64,000 nt of DNA from Rotaria macrura. Lineage: Eukaryota > Rotifera > Eurotatoria > Philodinida > Philodinidae. The stretch's first letter is position 1. Each line of letters begins with the position of its first letter. The DNA lies in NCBI GenBank assembly GCA_900239685.1, contig OENT01000194.1:101761-165760 (forward strand), given 5' to 3'. Under the pieces are notes generated by a model that saw nothing but the letters and a program-made list of their open reading frames with translations, was not told where the DNA came from and ran no database searches. Positions 1 through 11,711 of the stretch are shown here, piece after piece. A program made the translations under genes and the position numbers.

Positions 1-655
1 ATCATGATGTTCAAGAGCAGCATTAATAGCTTCCCGTTGATTATGTCGAAACTATACATAGAAAATAAATAATCTTTTTTTTTTTGTTCAATAGTACAAT
101 TAAATTAATATGCAAACTTCTTTGAGTCCAAAGACATGAGCAAAAGCGTGCAAAATTCGATTTTCAAGACTCGATGCATGATCATCGAGTTTTTCATTAA
201 TTCCCTGTTGAATCGTTTTTTCATTAATCAATGTTAGATCTATAGTGGAAGGTGATTTAATGTTTCCATTATTCGTCTAAATAGAATTCTCGTGAACAAC
301 GAAATCTATTTCTTTTACTTAAATTACTTCAAGAGATTTTTTACATTGTACACAGCCGAATTGATTTGTATTAAGAACAAAACATTGATAACAGATAATA
401 TGACCACATGTCGTTTCACTAATCGGTCGATGACACGTCATTTGATAGATTTCATTACAAAGTGGACATGCACATTCAACTGATTAAGATACGAAACGTC
501 GTTTTATTTGTCATTTAAAAATTGTAATTACCTAAACTTTGATTATTTATGAGATTAAGAGCTTTCGTTATTGTAGTAGTCGTTGTCGTAGTTGTTGTTT
601 TTGTAGTGACTATTGAATGAGACGCATCATTAGTCGTTATAGTTGTCGTTGACAT
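1..655 (-). CDS. RING finger-RecQ (BLM-like) helicase, 5' part
   Basis: Four exons in phase: 655-532, 479-328, 276-118 and 51-1, the last running off the window; 162 residues are visible. The start is the ATG at 655; no upstream ATG exists in that frame before a stop. The N-terminus is Thr-rich low complexity. Exon 2 encodes a full RING finger with eight zinc ligands in order (CPLC, then TCGH, CYQC and CVQC). Exon 3 is a polar, possibly coiled segment. Exons 3-4 read HVFGLKE then FRHNQREAINAALEHHD, the Q motif that precedes Walker A in RecQ helicases and closest to that of BLM. RecQ proteins unwind DNA junctions in recombinational repair; a RING suggests ubiquitin ligase activity. The helicase motors lie outside the window. 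The intron 3 donor (GTTTGC) is weak, so the RING-helicase join needs a transcript. Confidence 0.72.
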
Positions 656-3056
656 TTTTTTGTCCAGGAAATTACTGGTTTTCGAATCTAAATTTATGTT
701 ATAATTCAAATGAAGAATTCAGATCAATGACTTGATCTCTGTTAAATTGATAATCTAAATAGGTTGATCGATTATACGATCTGATCGTTTTTTAATGAAT
801 TGTGAGAAATTTTTATTTGTTCATATATAAATTGTTTGTAATTGAAGGAATACGATTAGGGTTGTTCGTTGTATCAAATAGATTCAACATCTGTAATGAA
901 GAAAACGTTAGAATTGAACATGTGAGAGAAACGAAAAAAACAACGAAGAATAATTGTAGACATTCAATCGAGGGACAATCGATCGAGGTATATCAAGAAC
1001 ACACGATTATAAACCCAGATATAAAATTATTCTGCGGAGCATGTAAAGACAAATTTTAGTACCGGTGAAAACAAAACGACATCGTTCAAACTACTCTTAT
1101 CAACAAAACGACAGGATCGATCGTGAGTACCTTTCGATTGATCTATTTTTGCAAGAAGCAACACAGATATAGATTTAGTTTCTATGCGTGTTTAACCGAA
1201 AAAAATATCTGTATCAGAAAATGTACCACAGTGACTGCAATAGAATTAAGTTGTTGAATTATTCTGATCTCATATTCACACTTGTAATCTGTATCAAAAT
1301 TCAATTCACTATAATTGAATCAAGCTCTACATAGATCATTAAATCGGTGTAGACAGTTGAAAAAAAAAGTTTTTATTAATAGTAATCTCCTTGTAGAAGA
1401 ACTATTTGGAGCGTTATTGCCAAATAAAAACTTGCACTATTAAAGGATAGTATCACCTTGATTGCTTTGAAGTCATTCGTGCAATTACTAATGATCAAAA
1501 CTAAGGGAAACACATCTAGACTGAGTCATATCGGTGAAATGTCGAAAAGATCACCAACTGTTGCCATGAATTACATCATTGAGTTAAATCATCAAATAAA
1601 ACTGACTGTTCTGTTCACGTAGCAAGAATATGATGTGAAAGTTTTGTCTCAACAGGGGTCAATTCATAAGTCGATTGTCTGACTTCAATCTACGGTTGAC
1701 ATTGGTTATTGAAATTCATTAGTGAAAGACGATTAATTTAGAGGACTATATCGAACGACCGCCATGCTCAATTTCTACTTGAGATCATCAGTCATTTTGC
1801 ACATTTTTATTATTCAACTTCGCCATGAAAAATAATATGTGTAGCGAAAAAATGACAGTAGTAAATAATTCAAAACAAATCCGACTCAATATCTATCGGA
1901 GACTTGCGTAATATTAGGTTTAGAATAGTTAATGTTTTTATTTTTAACATGAAAGTATCTTACAAATTTATTCCTGAGAAATCATAGCAAAGTTGTTGTC
2001 ATTAAGTTTTAATTAGACGACACCAAAATCAATCAACGAATGTGTATTTAATGTATTGTATCATTACTCTAAAATATCATCTAAAATCAGTACGATAACA
2101 ACATAAATGTGTAGTTTCAAATAAAAGTCTACCATACGGATGAAGTGTGCTTAGAGAGATTGATCGATTGATTACCGACGGCACGATGCTTATTCACAGG
2201 ACAACATCGAACTTAGACAACACAATACTTGATCTTCATTGTAGAGTTAAACTTTAAATAAACACATAAAAACACTCGCACTTGTACGTCACTTTCTACA
2301 TACTTAATAAATAGTTCTGCGCAGTGATTGTTTATCCTGAAAATTCTTAGAAGACTCAATGGATTAAAAAACGATGATCTTCATATACATATATTCAACC
2401 ATGTAACGTTTAGAACCGATGAAATTTTCATCTGTTACTACGCATAAAGTGAATATATACTGGTGCGAAAATGTCGATGACTTCCAACTACCACATTGTT
2501 GTCTTAAGGATGTCAAATGAAAACAAGAAAACGGAACACGATACTTCTAAGTTATCTTTTAAAAAACGAACACCAAAATGAAACGAGGGATCTCGAAAAT
2601 CAATACTTTGTCCTTTACACCTAATAATTACTTTGTAAGATTTGTTCCCTATTAACTTGGAATAATGAAAATGATTCTGCATTAGCGTAACCTCAGAAAA
2701 GCAGCAATAGATTATTACAAAAACACTTATTTGGTTAGGGAAAAAATTAAACAAAACTAAAAAGAGAGACATATATATTTAGTGATATTCTGGACTGATA
2801 TGCTTGAGTTTACTCATCATCGTCCGCTAAGTCATGTACCGTAGATTTCTATGAAATCGCTACTCTATAAAGTCATGATGGAGCTCATATCTAAACCGAG
2901 ATCCGGTAGAAACAAAAAGGAAACTACAATTAAGATAAATGCTCAATAAAGAACAATAATGTCTAGAATGATTGGAACAACGCATAGTTTATTGGTATGT
3001 TATTAAATTCACAAACTATGATACAATAAATCTTTTATGATTTCTTAGCTACATGT
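656..3056. other. intergenic region, no gene recognised
   Basis: This AT-rich stretch separates the RING-RecQ start from the 3' end of the FG-GAP gene. The open frames at 802-1059 (+) and 2488-2772 (-) lack a credible start or family similarity. The part next to 655 must hold the RING-RecQ promoter, but no motif stands out. Confidence 0.5.
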
Positions 3057-5128
3057 TTACAGACACGCATTCAGGGAAACGTACAAAGTGTTGTCTAGTT
3101 TGTTTAACACAGCCATATCGATTCTTCCATCTTTGTTGAAGTCATATGCTATGGCAGGGCCTGGACTATGTCCTGCTTGATATTGCTTTTGTTTCGGAAA
3201 CGTCATATTTCCGTCTCCATACATCAATAGTATGGTGTTTGAAAGTTGATTTATCACTGCCAAATCCATATTGTGGTCATTGTTAAAATCACCTGACATT
3301 AAAAAAGTGGGCTGCCTACCAACATCGTATTTGATTTGAGTTAGGAAGGTTCCGTTTCCCATACCAAATAAAACACTGATAGTATTATCACCGGAATTGG
3401 CTACTACAATATCCATGGCAGAATCATGGTTTAGATTAACGGATATAACAAAATAGGGATTCACACCACATTGCAACAATCTGCAAGGTTGGTAAGTACC
3501 GTTTCCAAGGCCAAATAGTATGCATATACTTTGAGAGCCATAGCTGTTTACTACTAAATCCAAGTTATGATCTTCATTAAAATAATCGACTGCTACAAAA
3601 TTCGGTCGACTAGCAGCCTCAAACTTTGTATTTCGAAAGGTTCCGTCCCTATTTCCATATAATACACTCACACTGTTGTTGTTGTTATTGACAAGTACTA
3701 GGTCCAATGTTGAATCATTATTTAGAGATCGAGGTAACACAAAGTTTGACGAAGAATGAATCATATATACTAATTCCGATTGAAAACTAGCAAATCCATT
3801 TCCAAATAAGACTGTAATACTCTGATTATCTGGATTGGTTAAAACTAGATCTAAGTTCCCATCACTATTGAAATCACCTGTGGCCATCCATGTGGCTGCC
3901 CTCTGAAGTTTGTGCGGTATTCGACTACGAAACGTTCCATCTCCATAGCCAAACACCATATAGGCAGTATTATCTCCCATGTTGACCAAAATAACATCAG
4001 TTACATTATCATTGTTAAAATCACCTGAGGTCATTGAAACCGGGTTTACACCAGTAACGTATCGCAATAGACCTTGAAATATTCCATTATTAATGTTCAA
4101 CAACGTACTCCAAGTATTGTCCCCTGCATTAGTCACAACCAGATCCGTGCTACCATCACCATGTAAATCGACTGCTTCCAAAGAACTTGGAGATTTACCA
4201 ACCTTATATTTTACAGGCGTTTGAAATCCTTAGGTGTGATCGCCAAAGAGCACAGTAACAGATGATTCATTGGAGAGAGTAAATGCAAGATCCAGTTGTG
4301 TATCATTATTGAAATCGGCCAACACTAAGTCACTTGGGCCGATGCCAACTTCGTAGGTGACTTGAGAAAGAAAAGTTCCGTCTCCATTACCAATCAGCAC
4401 ACTAACATTGTGGCTACCGAAGTTGGCAACTGCCAAATCTAGTTGATTGTCACCATTTAGATCATGAGAAATCAAGGACACTGGATTGTTACCAACATTA
4501 TAAACCTGTAAGGACTGAAAAACTCCAAATCCACGACCGAGTGCAACATTCACAGTATTGCTACCGTAATTAGCAACTGCCCAATCGAGTTGTCCGTCCA
4601 TGTTAAAATCACCTGATGCTAGCGAGATTGGTCCCAAACCAACACTGATAGTTACAAAAATATCAGCAAATCCAGTTGCATTAGCAAACAAGAGTAGAAC
4701 TGTGTTATCACCATAGTTTGCTACGAGTGCATCCTTTCGTTTATTACCAGTGAAATCACCGGCTAAAACAGATACTGGCATGTTGCCAACGAGGTAATTG
4801 TTTGAAGTCTGAAATGTTTGATTTGTATTGCCGATATAGACACTTATGCTGTCATCGTCCACATTTGTTATTATAACGTCCAACATTCTATCATTGTTAA
4901 GATCAATAGCGTATACGCAACTTGGAGAAGAGCCTGTTGGATAGATTATTTCAGTCTCATAAAAATTATTCATATTGCCAAGAATTATATCGACACTTTG
5001 ATCCACTTCATTGAGTATAACCAGATCAATCTTGTTGCTGTTGTAAAAATTTCCATACGCCAAAGCTATTGGTGCATTTCCTGTTTGAGATACACTTTGT
5101 AATGGAAATGGTTCCAGACAATTATATT
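3057..5128 (-). CDS. FG-GAP/VCBS repeat protein with one in-frame stop (possible pseudogene)
   Basis: Two open stretches (5128-4230 and 4229-3057) lie in one frame and are separated only by a TAA at 4232-4230. Together they hold 14 repeats of about 49 residues. The consensus is a DFNxDxxxDLVVxN strand carrying the calcium-type Asp ladder, then xNTVSVLFGNGDGTF and YxVGxxP. FG-GAP repeats build seven-bladed beta-propellers, as in integrin alpha chains, and usually lie outside the cell; 14 repeats would make two propellers. The stop falls in the GDGTF turn of repeat 6, and repeat spacing resumes without loss after it. No plausible intron removes it. The 5' side looks like an acceptor (ttcatag at 5129), so an upstream exon, probably with a signal peptide, is expected but was not found. 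It may be a recently broken gene, a two-part gene or a sequence error. Confidence 0.75.
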
Positions 5129-6871
5129 CTATGAACGAAAAATCGATTCAAGCTTAATCATAGGTTGGTTCTTCTATCTATAATATATTGTAAGTATGAC
5201 TCACAAAAATTCAACTTCCTATCCGTGTCGGAAAATTTGAAAACAAAAAAGGATGATCCGCATTTCATTTTATTCCAGCTTACTCTGTTACAAATCATAA
5301 ATGGTATAATCAAGTAGGGAAACATGCATAGTAATTGACACCAATAAATGTACTTATCTTCGGCGGAAAATTATCAGATGTATATCTATTTGCCATTTTT
5401 ACAAGCGGAAACATTGATTTACAATGCCGGTGGCATAAAGTAAAATTTATGTGCTTGTAGGATGTACTAACTATATCGAAGCTCACTGGAGATTATTAAA
5501 AAATAATATGGCTGCCGGAATCTTGTTTCCGCATCAGCATGGAAATGCTTGTCAGAAAAATCCTATGATATAAATGCTTTGCAACCATATTATGTGAGTT
5601 CGCATGACTTTAAAAGACTGAATGTCTCCATCGGTCATGACGTTGATTTGTTCGTAACTGTGCGCTAGTTCAAGACCGAATTCGAAGACAATGAGCATTA
5701 CTTTGAGAACACGGATTCAGTGTTACATGAACAAGGACTAACTCTTTGCTATGTGTTTAAATACTGGTTAACAAGAAATATACTTCTACGAAGATCAACA
5801 AATACTCACTCTTGCTCACTCAAATGCCTCGATTCCCCTGTAATACTAGCGAGTGACAGTGCATTCTATTTGTATTTCACATGACAGTGCATGTGATAAG
5901 ATCAACTGAAAAACTCGTGTGGGGTTCTTGGATTAGACTGTAACACTCGAGTCTTATATTTGAATCTTATTCAATCTATTGAGTAATCATAAAGATTTCA
6001 AGTCAACAGCAAAGATCAGTCACTTCCATAAGATGCATTCACTCAAATTCCGACAGTTGATTTTGATTACAGAACTATGCTACGAATTCAAATATCATTC
6101 GTTAATCCACTTCCTAGAAACGTTTTTTTGACATTCAAGTGGTTCACGAACAGTTTGAAATCTCCACCGTATGAGAGGAACTAGATTTATGTACTCTCCG
6201 AGAATGATACATCTGAGAATGTTACGTTCTCAAAACAATATCAAGTAGGACCAGAAAAGGTTAATAATGTTGATTAGGTTAAGTTTATAAAGAGACTGGG
6301 TGTGGGTCAATAGATATACAATCAAAGCAACCAAATTTTACAGTCATATTATGCCGTTGTTCGAGCTACTTCGTCGTTGTTTGCTGTGTGCTAATATTTC
6401 ACTAATTTAATGCTAAGAAGGCCACAATAAAATGTCTCGTAGAATGGTATTCATTGCAAAATAATTATACTCGGATCGACGATGTCTTGTCTACAGTACC
6501 CAGCTATACAAAAAATTCAAAAGAAGTTTAAAAAAAACATAATAAGCGCATTTCACTGAAGAACCGAGTATTTTACTACTTTATATGTGAAATTCTGCAA
6601 AGCCCTGCACAGTGTGAATGAGAAGATAATTGAAATGGCAGAGTAGCTGTCTCCTAGAAGCTAGAGACTATCACTTGAATCTGATGCATATCTACTCTTA
6701 ATTATTATCATTCGTCTATTATAGATAATTAATTATCGTTTTGCTAAAATGTGAGTCAGTTTTCACGTCGAATTGCTTAATTTGAGTTCATAGATTTCTA
6801 CTATTCACAGGCTGATCTCTTGATGTACTCTCAATTGGATGACTAGGCATAGAAAAATAGGTGTCTAAGTT
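5129..6871. other. intergenic region, may hold a 5' exon of the FG-GAP gene
   Basis: No recognisable coding sequence was found. The FG-GAP reading frame ends at an acceptor-like site at its right edge, so a short signal-peptide exon on the minus strand may lie here. The one donor candidate examined (GTGAGT near 5200) would create a stop on joining and was discarded. Confidence 0.4.
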
Positions 6872-8115
6872 TTAGAACGCTTGACAACGGCGTATAAACA
6901 AAGACATACTTGCAGGAATACTTTCCAATACTCCGAGAACAGCACCAATAGCCCCTCCGATCAATAATAGTACCAATAAAATCAGTGGCAGCAAGAATCG
7001 CTTTTTCCGATACCAGGGACATCTGAGAATGTGATAGTATAATCAAGCTAATAATTAAACTGAGATAAATTTGAACTCACACTTTCGGATAAAGATTTGC
7101 ACCTGAAAATGTAAACATATGAAACTATGACGCAGACATTGCAATCTAATTTCTTACCTTCGAAAGGAAACGCGAGTAGAATTTGTTCTGGTATGACTTG
7201 TTTCATATGAATCAAATGAAGGTCAGGTGCAGGAGCCAATAGTGAGACGACAACCATATGTGTACCAGGTAAAAGAAGAATTTCATCTTTTGTCACAAAA
7301 TGTGAGTGGGCACGTATAATTCTTCCATTGATGGCCTCGACAGAAAATAGGGTTCGTGGGCCTGTCGTGCCCAAGTACATGTTATTCTCGAGAACGGTCA
7401 ATGATGTTGTGCAAGAAGAAAATAACCACCATGTCAGCGGCGTACCTGGTTCGAGCTCTGCACTCAGATCCTTTGTAACTCCACGCCATACAGGTGTTAT
7501 TGGAACACATGGAATTTTAGCCAGTGCAGTCAAGAGTAGTTTCATGTACCTTAAATACGGCCGAAGTTCCTCGCGATTCGGACCTCTTAAAGTATAATTG
7601 AGCATCGAATATAAACTATGATGTGGTGCTTCCCATTCAATAGTGTATAGACGAATTGCAGCGCTCTCATATACTGTCAGTTCGTCGGGTGGTTTTGCAG
7701 GAGTTTCATCGAGTGCAAGTTGCACGTATTGCAAGATGTTATGAAGAATATCATCCAGTGGAATACACGCTTCTCGTAGTGTTAACAGAGGCTCAGCGGC
7801 ATACTCGAGCAGGGGAGGAAGGTCGGTGTTGATCTTTGATGAATCACTAGGAATTTCTTGCTTTTCCTCATGTATAAGCTCGTCGGCTGTATTATTGTTT
7901 CCTTCGTTGAAAATGTTGACCGGCACAGTAATGCGCTGCGGCTCTTGCACCGATTCTTTCTGATAATTAGTTGATTTGTTTTCTTTTGACAGCCGTCGTT
8001 CCTCAGAAAGTGTATACATTAATGAATCTTCAATTTTGTCATCTTTGTACATGGTTTTGTCATCCATTTTCGTTTCTTCAACCTCTTTCAACGTAAGCGG
8101 ATTCGCAGTTTTCAT
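6872..8115 (-). CDS. NAD:arginine ADP-ribosyltransferase-like protein with C-terminal membrane anchor
   Basis: Three exons (8115-7158, 7102-7081 and 7022-6872) join in frame to 376 residues; the middle one is a 22-nt microexon. Residues 1-95 are polar and acidic. Residues 145-305 show the R-S-E class ADP-ribosyltransferase fold, which moves ADP-ribose from NAD to arginine or other acceptors. The Arg is in PVWRGV (R211), the Ser strand is FSSCTTS (S233/S234), and the catalytic Glu is in KDEILLLPG (E278). The residue two before that Glu is Lys, where arginine-specific enzymes have Glu. The tail reads NLYPKVCPWYRKKR, then a hydrophobic helix at about 336-359 and a short end, as in a tail anchor or single-pass anchor. 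There is no signal peptide, so the catalytic domain probably faces the cytosol. Target unknown. Confidence 0.82.
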
Positions 8116-8121
8116 GTTGAT

Positions 8122-8256
8122 TTATTTTTGAACCATGCTTCTTTGATTATTCTGGATTCTAGTAGGAAGTACATAAACTTTTCGCTGACTCGAACTTTCC
8201 AGATCTTGTTTCACCTTCTGTCTTCCGGTATCTGATTTATCAACATCCATCGTCAT
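8122..8256 (-). other. in-frame upstream reading frame before the ADP-ribosyltransferase
   Basis: An ATG at 8256 opens 44 polar codons ending with TAA at 8124-8122, six bases before the ADP-ribosyltransferase ATG and in the same frame. It may be an upstream ORF that lowers translation of the main frame, or a former N-terminal extension cut off by the stop. The visible sequence does not decide. Confidence 0.35.
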
Positions 8257-11200
8257 CGATAAATTATGATTCTAAGAAGTCAAGATTAAGTTACTTATAA
8301 TACACGCATCGGACAGTGTAGGAACTGAAATCCTATTTAAATAGGTTCGTGAGACCGATACACTTTGAAAGAATAAATTATTTTGTCCTGACAAAATGTG
8401 CATCAGTTACAACATAGATTAAATAAATCTCAATGGAGTCAAACTATTCTATAGCATTCGAGATTTCTATAGTAGATTCTCAGAATTCTCAGTATGAAAA
8501 GTATTTACATCTTGAGTAACTAAAGAATTCCATAATACAAGACATCTGACAGAATAAGGAACGAAAGAAGATAGGCACAAAGTGACTTTTGATCTTTCGT
8601 TTAGAGTTAATTTAATACTTTGATTGGCACTTTTCCCCTAAACATAAATAACTAATTGGAAGCTCAATGATTCACGTATCTAATCTCTAACAAAATCCAG
8701 AGCATCTTTCTCTAATCTATCGAATAGGTAATATAGTTTATTTTTAATAAATTAAACATCAATCGAAAGTATCTCGGCCTAAAGAATTAGGCATTCTAGT
8801 GAATTATTTTCGATTCGGATAAACGTACGACTAGATGAAATCAGTATAATACTGACTTTCTCGTACAACTTAATGTTCATTTCAAATATGGAAAAAATCG
8901 TTCAACAGGCGAGTTTAACTTGATAATAACTATAAACTGATAAGAAAGATTCTATCGAGCATTAAACCATGGTCAAACACAATCATAAAAATACATATGA
9001 CATTCTTCATAAGATATCATCACTGTCTGAATTTCAAATAGAATGAAGAACATAGAATTTAAATCTAATTCTAATAATTGTAATTGACTTGAGAAATATT
9101 GAACAGAAATCGAACTTAAATCTTACTCTGATACATAAATAGATATGTCATTAGAATCAGTGAATAAAGGTATCCCTTTTCAGAACTATGAAAAACTAAG
9201 ACTTTTCGAATTGCTCATTGTTAGAAATCGAAAGAATTTCGATCGTTTTCACGATACAAACTAGAGCATGACATAGTATACCAATCACATATAAAATCTA
9301 TTCTTCTACAGTTTTGAATCTAAAGGTTTCTAGTAGTATAAAAATGTTCAACGATTATAGAAATTGTTAATTCTTTTTAAATTCATCGGAATCAAGCAAT
9401 TAGATCCATCTGAAAGATATACAAAATTCAGAACGTCAATGTAAGTAGTGGTCGTACAAACTTTCTACGTTCTGTAATCTGACTATCAGAAACTATTTAC
9501 AAATAGAAGCATACCGTTGAAGTAAATGATGATCGACACCGCAGTCTCTCTTGTTAGTAATCGAAATCAGTTTTGAGACGTTCCTATTTCAAATGTTAAT
9601 ATTTCTGATTTTTCTCTTTTTCTTTTCTTCTCTCTGATCAGTGGACCATAAAGACAGTTGCATAAATTAGGGAACAGAAGAAAAACAAAGGCGTTACCGT
9701 CCATAACGGTTATTATTCACCTTCGATTTTCTTTCGTTCTTGATTTTTTCGAACATTTTTTCAAATACAACCTAATTACCATGCATAACAGATGTTCAGA
9801 TAAAATGAAATGATGCTACTCGTTTGGCGTTATTTGATTATTTTAAAATTAGGTCAAATAATAGTAATCAATCCACGTTTTCGATTGACTACGAAACTTG
9901 AGTGTCTCGTTAAAAAAGTTTTAGCATGTGTACTACGATACACAGAAGAAACTACATACGAGCTACGAGATTCATCAGTAGTTTTGATTGTGTTAAAGAT
10001 TGATGATTATTGACCGAGCATTCTTGTTTCGAAAGTAAATAGATAGATACTTGGACATCAATATTAAATTAACATTTGAATAACAATAATATCCGTCATA
10101 AGTATGTGACATTTTATATTGATGTATCGGTTTACTGCAAGTAGTACGTTTTATTTAGTAGGATTTCGTGAGTAATACTCACGTGAGAAAAATATTTTAT
10201 ATCTATAAACTACTCCATGATAACAACGAGCAGACTAAGTCAAACAGACTTGATACATATGGTTATGAATGAGTTTGAGCTCCCGGTTTGTAAACATCGG
10301 TTAGACGGGAACCCAGCTTTGTGTCAAAACACTTGCTGTTGTGAGGAATATAACGTAATCATTCTCTATATGACAGTTGATCAAATTAAAACATCGCTCG
10401 AACTTCTTGGACGACGCTTATGAAGTCCATTTGCACAGAGAAAAAATCCGTGCACCATCATTTCCGACTGTATTTCATCATTATACATAGTGCAGTAGTA
10501 CGATCACGTAGGATAATGATGGTACAAGGTGAAATGCGATCGATCTTAGAGTATCAGCGTGTAAAACATTGGTATTAAGCAAGTTTATTGTCTTCCGTAA
10601 ATCGTCTTGTCCTTTTTTATGTGACACTGAGATTTAAGATTGTAATAATGGAGTATACATTAAGTCTTATTTCTCCATATACTATCAATTACACATTTGC
10701 TGTTTTGATTCACGACGATTTCTAATACTTTTAAATGTAAAATGATCATGGTAAACCATCAGATTGAATCTGTTTAGATAATTGTCAATGACGATATTTT
10801 AGGAGAATCGTTTCAAAGACATTTTACCGTATCTCAATAGAAGTTCGAAAGAATGAATAAGTAGAACTTCCAGTACTCTTAAGTACGAATCAAGCACGTT
10901 CGACGTACGGGTTAAGTATATAAGAAGTATTTCAGAGATGTATTCTTTAGACTTGTTTGAATAATTTCATTCTAATTCCATTATCAATGAAATAAACGAG
11001 TATACTAGAATGAATTAATCGTTTAAAATAGAACCATCGAGAAAAGTCTCAATAGAAATATTTTCTTCAAGGTTTCAGAATCAGCATCATACTGCGTGAT
11101 AGACTACTGATAAAGTTTGATTGTGTCATTCCGAACGAGTACTTTTGACAGATGTACTTTTCGAATGCAAAAACTTGATCAACATCTGTAATGAATCATT

Positions 11201-11711
11201 TCAGAAACATTTACTTCATCTTATTATGTAGTTCGTATAATTCATTTGTGTTTTACAACAAAATAAAATGTATTACCTCTAACCTTGAATTATGCTTCAA
11301 AATTAATCAGATTTTATTAACAAAACATGATCAATTATCTAAAATTTCTGTCGGATAAAAGTATCGAATCCAATAGGATTCTTGTATGAATTATTACTTG
11401 TCAATTTATTAGTTGATAATCTAGAACTGTAATAATGTTACAGTTCGTGTATTATAACATGAGTAATTAGTGGTATAAGATTTTTCATCGAGTATTGACA
11501 AAGACTGCACTGCTTGAATTAGATTCAAGCCAATATTCTCATTGCACACATTGATATTTAATTCGAGTCTACTGAAAAAAACTTCTCATTCATAAATTTG
11601 ATGTAAAAACAAAATAAATAATAAGAAAAAATGATGACTAGGCGCAGAAATAAAAATATATGATTTTAAAATCAATGCTCGATTACATGAGTTCCATGTC
11701 TTGTAAATTAT
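8257..11711. other. intergenic region, no gene recognised
   Basis: Long AT-rich stretch between the ADP-ribosyltransferase 5' side and the SNX17 3' end. The open frames at 9810-10013 and 10217-10423 (+) are short and resemble nothing known. No clear repeat or RNA gene seen. Confidence 0.5.

Noticed and set aside
802-1059. 85-codon plus-strand frame near the RING-RecQ start
   Set aside because: It opens with GTG, not ATG, has no motif, and lies in presumed promoter sequence.
4182-4260. A short intron removing the stop in the FG-GAP gene
   Set aside because: Candidate GT and AG pairs around the stop are only about 25 bases apart, too short for an intron, and removal would break the repeat spacing.
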